A model generated the notes under the pieces. It ran no database searches and was not told where the DNA came from. It saw only the letters and a program-made list of their open reading frames with translations. Below, in pieces: positions 10,641 to 25,525 of a stretch of DNA of 64,000 nt (position 1 is the stretch's first letter; each line of letters starts with the position of its first letter). The translations under genes and the position numbers were made by a program. The DNA lies in assembly GCA_014871385.1 (NCBI GenBank), contig CM026423.1, positions 15,544,467 through 15,608,466 on the forward strand, given 5' to 3'. The stretch is from Ceratodon purpureus. Its lineage: Eukaryota; Streptophyta; Bryopsida; Pseudoditrichales; Ditrichaceae.

Positions 10641-10739
10641 AAGCTTAAATTTTCAATTCCTTTTTCTATTCTTCTCCTTCACTTATGACACTTCACACAT
10701 GCATATATAAGTTAGAACAAAACTTTATCAAATCTGCAA

Positions 10740-10828
10740 AGCCACGAAAACCAACCACTGTCCCGGCCCAGGACTCTGTCCGAAGTGGGTCTGTAAACTA
10801 TTCTTTGCAATGGAATTTCCTTTTGCTT

Positions 10829-10897
<69 letters not shown>
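10740..10897 (+). mobile_element. Probable SINE-like end with a 67-base poly(A)
   Basis: A GC-richer stretch (CCCGGCCCAGGACTC, then GTCCGAAGTGGG) leads into TTGCAATGGAATTTCC and an uninterrupted A-run of about 67 bases at 10831-10897. The pre-tail motif is shared with the minus-strand tails at 10593-10640 and 29905-29945. The long pure tail suggests recent insertion or local homopolymer expansion. Confidence 0.55.
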
Positions 10898-10899
<2 letters not shown>

Positions 10900-12626
10900 A
10901 CTGTTACATTTCCAACTCCAGGTCCTCCGAGTCAATCATACAACCTGCAACTCACCTTCTAGTAACTCAATCTTTATAGAACTCGCCGAGAATAGCAAAC
11001 TACAATCTCAAGATTCCTCACAACTACATCACATATCATGGGATTCAGTGACTCCACCAGTTCAGGCATCGAAATAATAAGCTCTGCCCCCTTGAATGCT
11101 ACAGTAAAATTGAAATTTGAATCGGTGATTAATAGGCTAATGCGCACCTTTTCATGCATGATCTCATGTTACATTATTATCATGCTGTCAGCGCCCTTGA
11201 AGAATGCACTATGCAGTGCACAGACATGCGGTAAAGAGAGCAGTTCCAGATTCTAACTTATCAGAAATGGTAATGCTAAAGGAACTCCTGCACACGTGAG
11301 AAGTGAGTGTCATTACTGAGCAAAGTTGGTGTTGAGTCATTAGCATTTAAGCTTCCAAACCGGTCATGAACTTTAGGTTCACGTTGCAATTGCGGTTTGA
11401 GTTTCTCATAAACGCTAGTTGCTTTCGGTCCAAATGTTTGGAAGTGGTACTTGGAAACCACTTCAATGCGAGGTCATAGCTTCGGAGTACTCGCAAGGCA
11501 ACACGGAATTGTACCGTCAGCGTGGTTAGTGAGCAGATTGTATGGTTTGTTCAGTTATGAAATATGGAAATAATGGAATTCCAGGCGGGGTGAAGTGAGC
11601 TGGTGGTTGGACGGTAGAGCCCGAATTACCAGGCTTGGAATTGAAGAAATGCCAGATATGTAATGCTAAGATAAGCTATCAACTTTCAAGGCAGCGGTTT
11701 CTGAGGCGTCTGGGCCAGAATTGGCACCCAAGTGGGCGAGAAAAGCCATGAGTCTATAAAGACAGAAACAGGACAAAATGACAGAATATGGAAGAGGAGG
11801 CTCCGGAGGATTGCAAGGGATGGATGAGCAAATTACATTCCAAGTTGGAAGTAGCACTTGGGGCGGGAGGTCCGAGGTGGCCACATACACTGTTACACCC
11901 AAAATGCCGCTCCTGCATGTGTGGTGAAGTTCGTGGCGGCTTAAGGGAATTGATTCCGGGAATCGTCGATGCCAGCCGAGTGGGCCGAGGGAGGAGAAGC
12001 CGCACTGGATCCGTTGACGACGTGACCGGATTCGGCGAGCAGGAGGAGCAGCTGTGCATGTCAGAGTGCTGCAATCTGCCCTCCCCTTTCCGAGCATTGG
12101 TGAGATCCGGAGGCCGCACTCTTTTGCGCAACCGGACAAGACCATTCATGCCTCCAGGTGCATTTCCTGCCAAAAGGGAACCTTGCTCACATTCCATTCG
12201 TGAAAGATGAGTTGGGCGTGGAAGGTAGTTGGTGCATATGGTTTGTAAGTTAGTGATAGCTCAACTGTCGCATTGCGATTGTTCTCTACAGTGTTCTGTT
12301 CTGGATCTGAGAGGCATGCACGAGTCATTGTGCTGTGAGCGCAATCATAGTTTGACAATGCAGGGGAGTGAGGTGTGAGCATTGCAGCAGGATGTGTCGA
12401 CGATTCTATTGAAGGTAGTTGGCTTGCCGAATCTCTGTGTTCAGATCGTGGTGCACGTCGTTGGTTAGGTGAGCGTTTCTAGATGTGGGCGTTGATGATG
12501 GCGGGTAGCTAGTTGAGAGCGGTGGATGATATGATTCCGCGGTATTTTCAGAAAGTATTTGAGTCTGCTGTTTGTGGATTCTTTTGGTAGTGTCGTCATC
12601 TGCAAGCAGCCGGAGCTGTGAGGGCG
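10898..12626 (+). other. Region upstream of the OFP-like gene
   Basis: GC content rises from about 11.6 kb. Overlapping long open frames on both strands at 11666-12210 reflect GC-rich composition. One begins with ATG at 11788 and runs 140 codons on + (listed separately). The 5' leader and promoter of the OFP-like gene should lie here; no TATA box was assigned. Confidence 0.5.
11788..12210 (+). CDS. Unsupported 140-codon ORF upstream of the OFP-like gene
   Basis: ATG-initiated open frame with basic and Cys-containing stretches (HPKCRSCMCGEV near residue 38). No family is recognised. It lies 416 bases upstream of the OFP-like start on the same strand, so it could be an upstream ORF in a long leader, a separate small gene, or chance in GC-rich DNA. 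Long antisense frames cover the same bases, which favours chance. Confidence 0.2.
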   Translation: MEEEAPEDCKGWMSKLHSKLEVALGAGGPRWPHTLLHPKCRSCMCGEVRGGLRELIPGIVDASRVGRGRRSRTGSVDDVTGFGEQEEQLCMSECCNLPSPFRALVRSGGRTLLRNRTRPFMPPGAFPAKREPCSHSIRER

Positions 12627-14590
12627 ATGGGGACGGAATGGGGACCTGGTGGTGAGCCGATTGGCAAGGGTGAGCATCTGATTGCTATGAATTCGAGGAG
12701 TAGCGATGCGAGCCGCTCTGAAGGGGGCTCGACTGCGGGCAATGCGTCCAAGCCGGGGGCTATGAACGCCGGAGCGACACCAGCGCCGATCGACAATGTC
12801 CCAGTGAAGAAGAAGCGCACTCCCAAGTTCCTCACCAAGCAGTTCGAAATCCTCACGAAAGCTTCAAGTGGTACAAGCCCGATGCGCAACCGTGGTGTAA
12901 CTCTGCTTGGTCAGGACTATATAATTGCGGTGCCGGGGTCCAGGGCTGTGGCTAGCACCAAAAACGCCGGCATTGTCGATCCAGATCCAAAACCGGATGA
13001 TCGGAGTCCGATTGAACCTGCCAAGCCTTCCACCGATCCCGTTACTCCACTCGTAGATCATGATGCGGGGAAGCCGCCGATAGAGTTCGTGACCGCGCCC
13101 ATAGATTACAAAGTCGAGGCTAAGCGCCGTGAGGTTCTGAGAGGAGAACCCCCCTTAGATTACATCACGGAGCGCTCGCCCCGATTGTCACCACGCGTCA
13201 CTGCCCATAGCACGAGAGTGAACGCTTCGATGTCCCGTCACTCCTCGTTGGGCAGATCGGCCTCAGGCTCGGAAAGACTCTCATTCAGCGCCGGCACTCC
13301 ACGCTCCGAAAGGTCAGTCTTATCAATCCCAGAGACCGTCATATCCAGCGTTGAGCACGGCTACAGCCGCGGTAGTGTCAAGACAGAGTCGAGAACCACG
13401 AGCCCCTCCAGCCTCGCAGAATGGTCGAGCCACTCGCTCGACCGGCGTGGTGAGCTTAGCATCGCAGGGCTGTCTCTCGGTGATGGTCGCAACATCAGCG
13501 GCATCTCTCGTCGCACTGACCTATCCATCGGGCAATCGCCTCCTCGATCAGATACTCAAGCTCTCGATTACAGCCCAGGTAACCCTAATTCATCATCCGC
13601 TGCATTGCATTCCGCTCTTTGCATGATCAATGCTTCACGATCATATCTCTCCGCATTCATATAAATTCTCTCGTATGTGTATGATGATCTCCAGATGACA
13701 CAGATTCTGGAGTAGAGATGTACCACGAGACGACATCTGCAAGCCCGGGATCATACTCCTCACGGCGCTCTTCCTGCAGCTTATCGGAGGGATGGATGCC
13801 GGAGTTTGAAGACTCAGACGGCGTTTCACATCATTACCGAAGATCGAAGCACCGCGGTGATCACTTGAGGGGGAACCACTCCAGGTCACCGGGCTTCTCC
13901 GCCCACTCAAGATCATTATCTGGGTCGGCTCGATACTCCCCATCTAGCTCCATGCGCAACAGAGGTTACGAATGCTCGCCCAACACACTACGAAAACTCG
14001 TCAGCAAGGAGCTTCTAGAATCCTCCGGGCATGGCAAGATTCGGCACCACGGGGAGTATTACGACCATCGAAGGAATGTGGATTCCAACTTCGCGAACTC
14101 CAGCAACCACTCGAGCCGGCGTCACCACGGGAACCAGAAGAACAGGCGCGACGATGGTCACCACGATGGGTACCATGATAACCACCAGTCAGCGAGCTCG
14201 AAGGTGGTGATGCTCCTCGGCAAGTATGGTCGCAGGAAGGGAGCTCACGGGCGGATCGACATGGACGACACGCCGATCGCGTTAGACTCCATGACGCCTG
14301 AGGAAGCGATCGCTGTGTTTCACGATGAAGTGGCGCGCATGATGCTGGAAGAAGGGCAGGAGTGCGGCGAAGCGGCCGACGTTGAGGAGTTTCTGGACGG
14401 CTACATGCGTCTTCGATCGCCGTTCTATGTTGCCATGGTGGATGAGTTTTTCCGGGCTGTTTGTGTGGATTGTTACAAGCGGCCTGTGGAGATTCCTTTG
14501 GACGGGAGGTCGGGGTCGTTGAGTTCGAAGTCCTTGAGGTCGGACTCGCAGCTGCATCGTCACTTGGACAGGTTCAACACCCGCATGTGA
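12627..14590 (+). CDS. OFP: OVATE-family-like protein (putative transcriptional repressor), 615 aa
   Basis: Two exons, 12627-13578 and 13695-14590, joined by a 116-bp GT-AG phase-1 intron. ATG 12627 is the first in the frame. The C-terminal part, from about residue 510, has the OVATE pattern: TPEEAIAVFHDEVARMM, then VEEFLDGYMRLRSPFYVAMV, then DEFFRAV, matching the DF-SM-MI / LEELL-YL-LN / AF layout of OFP repressors. The rest is low-complexity and rich in Ser, Arg and His, with a basic KKKRTPKFL segment near residue 57 and His/Asn/Arg-rich repeats around residues 455-490. OFPs are nuclear plant-specific repressors that interact with homeodomain proteins and TONNEAU1-recruiting-motif (TRM) proteins. 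At 615 aa it is longer than typical angiosperm OFPs (roughly 150-400 aa); the extra length is disordered-looking N-terminal sequence. Function is inferred from the domain only. Confidence 0.75.
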
Positions 14591-16987
14591 GAGGATTTTG
14601 GTCCCACTCTCTAGCTTGTCCCACATCACGAGACCGTATGGGAGGATGATCATTATGGTTGGTAATCTTCACACACGATTATGTGAATCGCATGATGATC
14701 ATGACGCTCCATGGTCTACATTAGTAAAAAATTCTGGAAGGTTTATGGCACTGGCAATCCGAAACATTTGGCGGTTGTGGCTTTCTGAGAACTTGGGAAG
14801 GGAATGAAAGAGGTGTGAGATGGATTGGGAGGGGAAGCCTCTGTGGCGGTGAGCCAGGAGGATTTTGTATTGCAAGGTTCGCTGCTCGAGATGCCTCATC
14901 AATTCCACAGGCAAAGGTATTTTCTGCTTGCTGTTGCTCAATGTTTTAGTATTTCATTTTCATTCAAAAAGCTAAGCTGTGCATGTATGCTGTGCAAATC
15001 ATCTACGTGGGCGGAGTATTTGATGATCAGTTGTTTGAGAATTTTAGATTACCGTATTAGCTTGTAAGATGAACTGTACAGGGTAGGTTTCAAAACATGA
15101 ATCGGTAGTTTTTTTTGATTCTGGGAAGCGACCCTTCTGGACCTCGTGCTGCTGTACGGGTGTCGCTCTGGCCAGTAGCGTCATATAGTTTGGAAACCGC
15201 TATGTCATGTTTGTACTTGATCATCGAGCTGCTGTATGCGAAACTTAATTTTGACCTTGGTGGGATTCTTAAACAGCAATGACGCAAATGAAAGGTACAT
15301 TGTTCATTGTAGACCACAAGGAAGTATCTTTGCACGGCTGGATTATGGGGTGCTACAGCACTATCGTAAGTGCTTCTCAGTGCCTTTCCTGTTTTTTCCG
15401 GTGTATTCTTTCGCTTTCAATATTATTTTCGCAGAGTAGAGAGGTTCGTCCGTTTCAAGTGTTTCAAGGTTTGACCGAACGAGTTGCTGTGTATGGTTGT
15501 ATAATTTGCAGGAACTACAAGCATCCCATCGTGATTCATGGCTGTGCGGACTTCGTGCTGCCTTTTTCTCAAATTAATAGCCGGAAAAAGTTATTTTTGA
15601 GTGGCTTTTGTAGGATCATTCACGAGGACTGTAATTAAATAGGTGTATATATGCAGATGTTCATTCCTGCATCGAAAACATTGATCATAATGTTCAATTC
15701 CGTGCATTACACAGTTGAGTGAACTGCTTTGTGGTCGATGATTTGTTTCACACGGATTTTGGCCGATGGGGGTGAAGCCGTAGCCATTTCTTGGAATTAC
15801 CTCCCCAACATTTCTGTAGAGAGAAGAGTCAATGATGAACATTAATATTCTGTGTACTTGGGTCACGAAGAGAATTGCTTTTGGACTTCAGAAAGAGTAC
15901 CCTCTGAGTTCGCTGTCACTAGTGTACAAATCTTTTTTCTCCCCTTGACGAAGCCCTGAATGCCGGACAGCTCAAATTCTGAATGCCGAACTCATTTGAC
16001 TTGTTCACTAACCTTCTCCATTCTATCCAGTTTATAACGGCACCTTTGTTGGTGCACTTTCAAGTCGTTGTGGGGGACAAAGCTGTTTGAACACACGACT
16101 GAGTATGATCTCAACAAGATGCAGTTGGCTGTGAAACAGCTTGTCCTCCTCCACATTCTCCGAATTCACGTTCTGAGGAGAATGAAGGATGGCTTAATTC
16201 ACAGGCTCGGGGGTTCGAAACTTCGGACTCGTATTGTCACTTGCAACTCCAAATATTGACAATTGTCCATTATGGATGAGTTCATGAATCATGATCACCA
16301 CCCTGAAGGAGGCCCCAACTGGGTTGCAATCATTCTGTGCAAGGCTGTGACTTTTCAGTAACAGTACAAAAAGCGTTTCGTCCATCCGAATTTATTTTGA
16401 ATATCTAGGAAGCTGGCTACGTAATGGTGAAATTGGTTCAAGCTCAAAGGCATCTTGGTTTTCCAAATTTTTGGATGGAGACTTTTGGGGACATGTGATA
16501 CTCGGTCTTCGGATGAATTTTTACCTGAAAACAACAATTTAGAAGACTTGACAGTTTAGATGTGGGGCAGTTATAGTTTTCTTATTTCGAATATTTTAGA
16601 GGAGGGCAGGATACAGGAAAGGGGTGCTCCTCAGTGTACTATCAGGCAAGTTCTATTGAAATTTCCACAGACAGGGGAATCTCTTTGGAAAGCATTCTAC
16701 GTGATTGTTATTGGACAATACCAGTAGAAGTAACTGACTCTTGGGCCACCAACCTGAACTTTTTCTCCGGTTCAATACTAGAATATTGTTCTCCATACAG
16801 TGTTCGCCTGGAAAGTGGGAGTAGTACAAGGTCGATCCGTCGAACCACCCAATTCCATTAGTACTACTAAGATACTCCGTCTTGAACACCAACTTAGTTA
16901 ACATTACAAACTTCCTACTCATGAAAATGTACACAAATTGAAGATCCTTATCTAGTTTTAAATTATAAAATGACTTTGTAGACTTGG
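14591..16987. other. 3' region of the OFP-like gene and spacer
   Basis: Moderate GC, many short open frames on both strands, none with a recognisable domain. Probably 3' UTR followed by the promoter-distal region of the OPR-like gene. Confidence 0.45.
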
Positions 16988-17189
16988 AAAAGCTCATTTC
17001 TTATTCATACAGTGACCAAATCATATATAGTTTATTCACTGCCTAGGCAGCAACTCCGTCAGCAACCCCACCCGCGTCACTTCATGAGAAAGCTCATTTC
17101 TTCTTCATTTAGTGACCAGATCATATTTAATTTTGTTTTCTGCCTAGGCAGCAACTCGGGCAGCAACCTCACCGGCGTCACTTCGTCAG
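16988..17189 (+). repeat. Tandem duplication of about 101 bp upstream of the OPR-like gene
   Basis: 16988-17088 and 17089-17189 share AAAGCTCATTTCTT, CAGTGACC/TAGTGACC, ATCATAT, CTGCCTAGGCAGCAACTC, CAGCAACC and GCGTCACTTC in the same order, with scattered mismatches. It ends about 250 bases before the start codon, so it may duplicate promoter or 5' leader elements. CTGCCTAGGCAG is itself a palindrome and occurs in both copies. Confidence 0.8.
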
Positions 17190-17437
17190 CGCCACCTCCA
17201 ACAATGTGTTCCATTGCATTCTGGTGCTGTATATATATGTCGTACTTCAATCGTTTCATTACGTCCTGCATTCAAGATTCAGTCCATCGAGCTCATCGTG
17301 TGTAGGCAGTTATACTTCCAACTGTCGTTCATTTAGTGTGCATAATTTACACTATTTCTTTAGAAACAGAGCGATAGGCTGCAAGTGCAGACGGTCAGCA
17401 ATCTTTGTTGTTGAATTTAAGTGTACAAGAGCTAATC
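17190..17437 (+). promoter_or_regulatory. Putative promoter/5' leader of the OPR-like gene
   Basis: A TATATATA-like stretch at about 17230 and the tandem duplication just upstream are the only features noted. The transcription start is not defined by the sequence. Confidence 0.3.
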
Positions 17438-19840
<2,403 letters not shown>

Positions 19841-22332
19841 ATCATGTGCCTTGTGATCGGAGTCAGACCAGTGGCTCCATCCGACTAGCCTTTGTTCCGA
19901 AACATGCTCATCCTCCTCAGTCGTGAAACATGCTCGCAGTCCATATACAGGAAGTTGTTTCAACTGGTGCATGGGCTGGGCCGGTTGAATGTCGAATAGT
20001 CCAATTGCTGCTAACTACTCCAGCCATTGTCAGTTCACTAACAGACAAGCTTAACAGGAACAAGAGATTGTTCTGGTATGGGTGTTGGCTGGCTGGACTA
20101 GCTAGAAGCGTTGGAGTGCCCTTGCTAATAGTCATTCATAGTGATACTTTCTTGGAGGTATTCTTCTAAGATTGTAAAATGGGTCATGTTGCTAATTGTA
20201 ACATTTTACGTGAATTTCAGATGACAGTCTATTTTATTTATTTATTTTTATCAGTGAGTTTATTCTGTAAAAGGAAGTGTGACAATGTAAACAATGATTG
20301 AATTACAGTGATCTTGTGAGAACGTACAATAAGAAAGAACCCTGGTCCCTTCTGAGGCTGGCGTACATCATTCGTGTTCTAAGAATCTATGGATTGTTGC
20401 TATTCTATTATAGAAATGATTGAATGCTTATTTGAGCTCTTTATCTCTTGGTGTACTGCATGCTCATCGCTTTGGCGTGAGGATGTTTGATAGTGTCGAA
20501 TCAGATGTGTATGATTATGTTTGAAAGTAATTGATGTGCTCCTGTTCGACATGATCTTGAGAAGTTCTAGATATGGGAAACAAATTACTATTTTAAATAG
20601 TGTGTACGACACTGAACAGCTCCTTCTGCTTTTTCCTTTTTCTCTCCTTTCCTTTCGGTGGTACCCTTGCCCACCTTTCCACCATTTACGTCTCCTTCCC
20701 GCCTCCTCATCCAGCCACATGGACCAAAGTATGTACTTCTGCATGGTTGATTTGCACTTAAAAGTTGGAACTATTTCAATTGAAAGGTGCAATTCTTTTC
20801 CTGTTTGCTTTCCATGTCTTGCAATCTAGAGCCTGTCCTCTATTCAAAAGTGGTTGTGTCGAAGTTATTGCACAATGTTCCTGGGATCCCACCTAGCATT
20901 CCAAAAAGAATCTGTTCATCAAATACATTTGTAGTGTGATTCACGATATTTAACTTTAGTATCACTGTCTTCGAAAATGTGAGAATCATAGAATGGGTAA
21001 AGCTCAATATTCCTAGAGCTTGGCGAACTGTGTCAAACAGAAGTTAAGGGAACAGAATTGCCAGATCTTATCTCTCCATCGTGGAAGGTACAGTAATTTG
21101 ATATCGTAATTTCACTGATTCTTTGGTGACACATGACATGTGCACTATGAAAAACAGATGATATATTCTTTTGAATGGGATGACCTGCAATTCTTTTGGT
21201 AATATATACCTCTTGGGCTGGTATATATAAGGTGCGCTCTATGGAGAACCGGAGGCTTGCTTCAATACATGCCCCACCCATCTCCCGGAGTATACTGCTA
21301 AATATCAGGACATTAACTACAAGCAAACGAAATTTGACGTATTATTCTCTCTGTTCATTAACCGAAAGACTATTGCTGCATGGACTGTAGGCCTGTAACT
21401 GTTGAAGAGAACTGTATGATTCATGCTGGCAATACGGTATCTGTACAAGGGATATGAAGTGAAGTGCAAGGAAAGGGAAACTGACCTCTTGTGTTTGAAT
21501 AGGCACTTGACGGATAGTAGTGGACATGAAATGCCAAGGCAATGCGTGTCCTTCATATCTCCGCTGGGCCTTCGCATTTTCATTCTCACCGTCTCTTCGA
21601 CTTCTCCTTTCGGTCGGGGCTGGGGGTGGTGATCGATGGCGGCAATATCACGATTATTCTTCAAAGCCATCACAGCATGTTCCAACCATGAACGAGTATG
21701 CCTATGTGAATTAAATTCACAGTGTTCATCGTGAGTTTCTCATGCTCTGCTAGGGTTTGTATATCTCAATCGGTGGTTGAATAGTGGACAAGGAACAGCC
21801 CTGACTGTGGTGTTGGAGCTGAGGAACCATGTCAATCAAGTCAAGATTTTGATTCTTACATTGAATTGTCGAAAATTAGGTCAATATTCAGCGAAGGCAC
21901 AGGATTCTCCATCACAAAATTCATGAGTGCTGTATCAGAAACATTGGAGGGTTCGTGATAGTGTGAAAGTGCTATAAAATCAGGGTTCAAGACGAGGATT
22001 CTCTCCGTTTTTTCCTGCAATGGTTGTGTATCCCGACTTCAGGTGAACAGAGCATTCCTGATCTTTGAGGAATTGTAATGTTCAAGCTCACAAGAAACAA
22101 CCTGGAGCCCATCCGGGGCGGAAGTATCCGCCATGATTATCCTGCTGCGAGGGTTTTACCAGTGGTGAACAGGTGAGTATGTTTTCTGCAATAATAACGG
22201 CACTAGTAGATAACTCCAAGGTGGGCTGACCAATGCTCTTCTGCTATGTATCTTCCCTGTGTATAACCTCCTTCCCCTTGTGGCATTTTCCTGTGAGGGT
22301 TCACTCGTCCCATGTGATGAGATTGATAGATC
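19841..22332. other. Spacer between the OPR-like gene and the nine-exon gene
   Basis: The first few hundred bases are probably 3' UTR. No convincing gene on either strand. The 5' leader and promoter of the next gene should lie near 21.7-22.3 kb. Confidence 0.45.
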
Positions 22333-25300
22333 ATGATGGCCAAAGGTAGCAGCAAGGTGCATGAACAAGAAAACATTGTCAAGAAAAAGACCTTGAAGGC
22401 ACGCCGAAAGAAAGATGATCACAACACACCAGAGCATGGCAAGGTGAAGAAGAAGATCCCCGAGAATGATGTCCACGGCCCACTTGAGAGGATACGGCAA
22501 TATACAGGAGCACAGAAAGGTTTGCATCAAAATCCAATTTTGCCGATTCCTTGAAAGATATACCACAATGTTATGGTCTGGGTCATACTGCTGATATTAT
22601 CATGCCACGATTCACCATAATTCACGTCTTGAATAGTCCTAACTACAAGTGGAAGGATAAAGAAAAAGTAAAGGTCAACAATGATTGACACGGCTGATAT
22701 TTTCATAACTTGGTTTGGAAGTTCAGAGAGGAACGTGACTCACCGGATTAACAAGCAGCGGGATCATGTTTCCCTTCAGACACCACCTACACAGGTTTCA
22801 GAGGTTAGAACATCCAACCCAGACCCTAACACTAACACTAATAGAGAGCGTCTACCAGTAGCGAGAATATATGTGGAATTTCAGTCCTGAAAAAACAGAG
22901 TAATCCATGTTTTGCACCCTTTGACTAAGAGTTAAAATACTGACTTTTGTGGCACTGCTATTAGTTGCATTTTCGCTATGTTATACACAATGTCAAGGGT
23001 CTTCAGTAAGTGGAGTTCCGCCGCAGTTGTAACTTTTATATATCAACCTCTAGTTTTTTGTAGAACAGAGCTCATAGTGTGAGAGGAAACCACAAAGTAA
23101 CTTTACTCCAGTTCTGCAAACTGCATCTGAGATCCATGACATTGCGCAGGTCACTAAGAGCTCGAGAGAGCAAGATCAAGTCAGCCAGAGAAAATCAACT
23201 AGGTACTTCCCAATATTTCATCAGAAATTAGTTCTCACTAGCAAGCTGGGAGACCAAGTCCCCACTGAGTACACATTATTTTACGTGATAAGCATACTTC
23301 CACAGCTGCGTAAGCTTCTGTTCACTCTGCTACTTATTTACCAGGGGTCTAGTTCATTCAATTGATATGGCTAGGACGTGGTTGGGATGGTGGGGAAGTT
23401 CTCCAGCACTGGAAAGAACGAAAAATTCCGAGGTGAAGGCTCTCAGAAAACCACAACATTCCTTGGCTACTTCAAGTAAACGAAACAAGGTTCCATTGCA
23501 GCAGGGTATGCGCAGCATCACTATGCCGCTGCCACTCACTTCTGCAGAAAATCAAGCCGCGCCCGTTAGGACTACGTCGAGGGCGCAGGCTCTTCTTGTG
23601 GAGATGGTCCAGCAGTCACGGTTCAGCATTCCTGGAGCTCAGCAACATGGACTTACTGCTCTTGCGACTGAGCTTCCGCCAAAGCAGAAATCAGCAGAAG
23701 TCACAGAAAATGGGGCCCGAGGTGAAGGGGAAGATATAAATTACAGGAAGGAGGACATCACTCAAACTGAGTTTACAGAAGGTGTAGGGAAAAGCAATAA
23801 CTTGCAGGAAGATGATGTTACTCAAATTGTGATCACAGAAGTGAGTGAACCCACCGAGCCGAGGTTCATCACACCAAAGTTAAACACCCCCCAGTTCTTG
23901 ATCAAATTCTTTTCTTCATATGCATCAACATTTCTGTTTTGTGGAGTTAGTTGTAGCAGTGGCGGGTCTTAGAACTCAGAAGTTGGTGGTTGAGGTGCTG
24001 ACACAAATAGGCAAATGTACAGATAGATGTTCTGCTATATTAGTTCTCATTTTTTCTTGAAGTTTCATAAGAGCCAATTTAGAGTGAAAAGCATGCTTGA
24101 ATTCCTGCAACCACACTATGGTGTCGAGACTCATTGACTGCTAGTTGGAAGAATTATTTTACTCTAATTAGAAACATGGACGCCATGGTTACATGCTAAA
24201 TCAAGTGACTGTTGTCTACAGGGAGGTATCTTTGTTTGACGACTGGAGGCCTGGATCAAAGAAGATTGATGTTAGTACTCGTTCCCCCTCTTTCAGGAAA
24301 TTCATGATAATGGTGCACATAACTAGTTGCCGATGTCAATATTGAAATCTGCAGCTTGAGAGATGACCGGTACTTGAAGTTTTAAGCTTTAGTCCCAGAT
24401 GTATTGAAATACGACGTGTTAAGTGTTCAGAAACCGCCAAGTGTAGATGAGAATCACTGGCTTCGAGTTGAGATGGAGAAACAGCACGAACTCCGCTTGG
24501 CTCAAAAAAAAGGTCAAGAGCACTTTCATTACAATCCAAATTCGTTCTTTATGTCCTTCAGTGTTATAAATGATTACCGTGACTGCATATTCTTCTTCGT
24601 GAAGATGAAGTACAATGAAGACCAGATTTGCTCCCAAGTACATTTTGTCTTCCCCTCTGAGAAAGGATATCCCACATTTAATAGATGCCAACTTGGAAAG
24701 ACGAGTGGTAACCTACATGACTCAATTTCTGATTCGCACATTGACAGCAACGAGGACGAAGGAACTGAGGAACTTGAGGCGCTTCGAGGGTGCTGGTGTT
24801 GACGATACGAACGATATCACTCCACCGTCTATATATTCTTCCCAGCTGTCAATCGCAAATTTTGTTATTAAGGAGGACATTGAAGAGGTGAATATACAAC
24901 GCAATCAGTGACATATTTACTAAATTACAGACATGAAGGTCTTAATTCCCCCATGATATGTAATCAGAGCATGGACACTGTACAGTATAGCAATTGCACT
25001 GTCAGCTTTATCATGAATTTATGTCATGCATGCAAGGAATTGAGTGGATGCAGGAATGTTGCATTTGTTTCGTAACTTCGTTGATCATCTTAAACGCAGA
25101 GTGTGCAAGGATACGCGAAATTCTTGTACAGACCAGGAGCTGCATGGAAAAATTTGGGCTCGGATTCAGCGTCCAGCACACGCACCTCTGGGCCCCTTGA
25201 AACAGAGTTCAGGTCCAACAGCTGGGAATCCAGAAAGAGTACAACGGAATTAGTCCAGGGCATCTCTTCGGTTAGTTTCTCGATAGCTGTAAACGACCTT

Positions 25301-25525
25301 CCAGTAGCGTAAAATTTCCAACCATGTTTGAGTACTGACAAGCACCACTGTAGACTCGTTAATCTTCAATTTCTCCATTGAAAAAAACTGCAGGCCAGCG
25401 CAAGGAGGGAGGCGATGAGGAAAGAATTAGCAGAGCGGCTTCGGGAGGATCTTCTGAGGAAGAAGTTGCTTATCTCGCAGAACCGTGCAGCGGCTAGGGC
25501 GCATTCGTCATGTAGATGTTGTTAG
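22333..25525 (+). CDS. Unrecognised nine-exon protein, 469 aa
   Basis: Model by splice consensus and phase: 22333-22519, 22727-22794, 23150-23202, 23345-23840, 24226-24274, 24399-24512, 24748-24887, 25100-25270 and 25394-25525. Every junction has GT and AG and the frame closes over 1,410 bases, which is unlikely by chance for nine segments. The 24274 donor and 24226 acceptor are the weakest choices. The protein starts with a Lys/Arg-rich region (VKKKTLKARRKKDD), suggesting nuclear or nucleic-acid contact. It has a mixed middle with WLGWWG, an acidic SLFDDWRPGSKK stretch, a basic helix around LRVEMEKQHELRLAQKK, and a C-terminal charged coiled-coil-like segment (REAMRKELAERLREDLLRKK), ending SSCRCC. 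No family was recognised. Two adjacent ATGs begin the frame. Confidence 0.65.

Noticed and set aside
10685..11077. 130-codon frame with a long poly-Lys
   Set aside because: The Lys run is translation of the 67-base A-tail of a retroposon.
11666..12197. Long minus-strand open frames opposite 11788-12210
   Set aside because: Overlapping frames on both strands point to GC-rich composition; no domain, and the OFP-like gene is on +.
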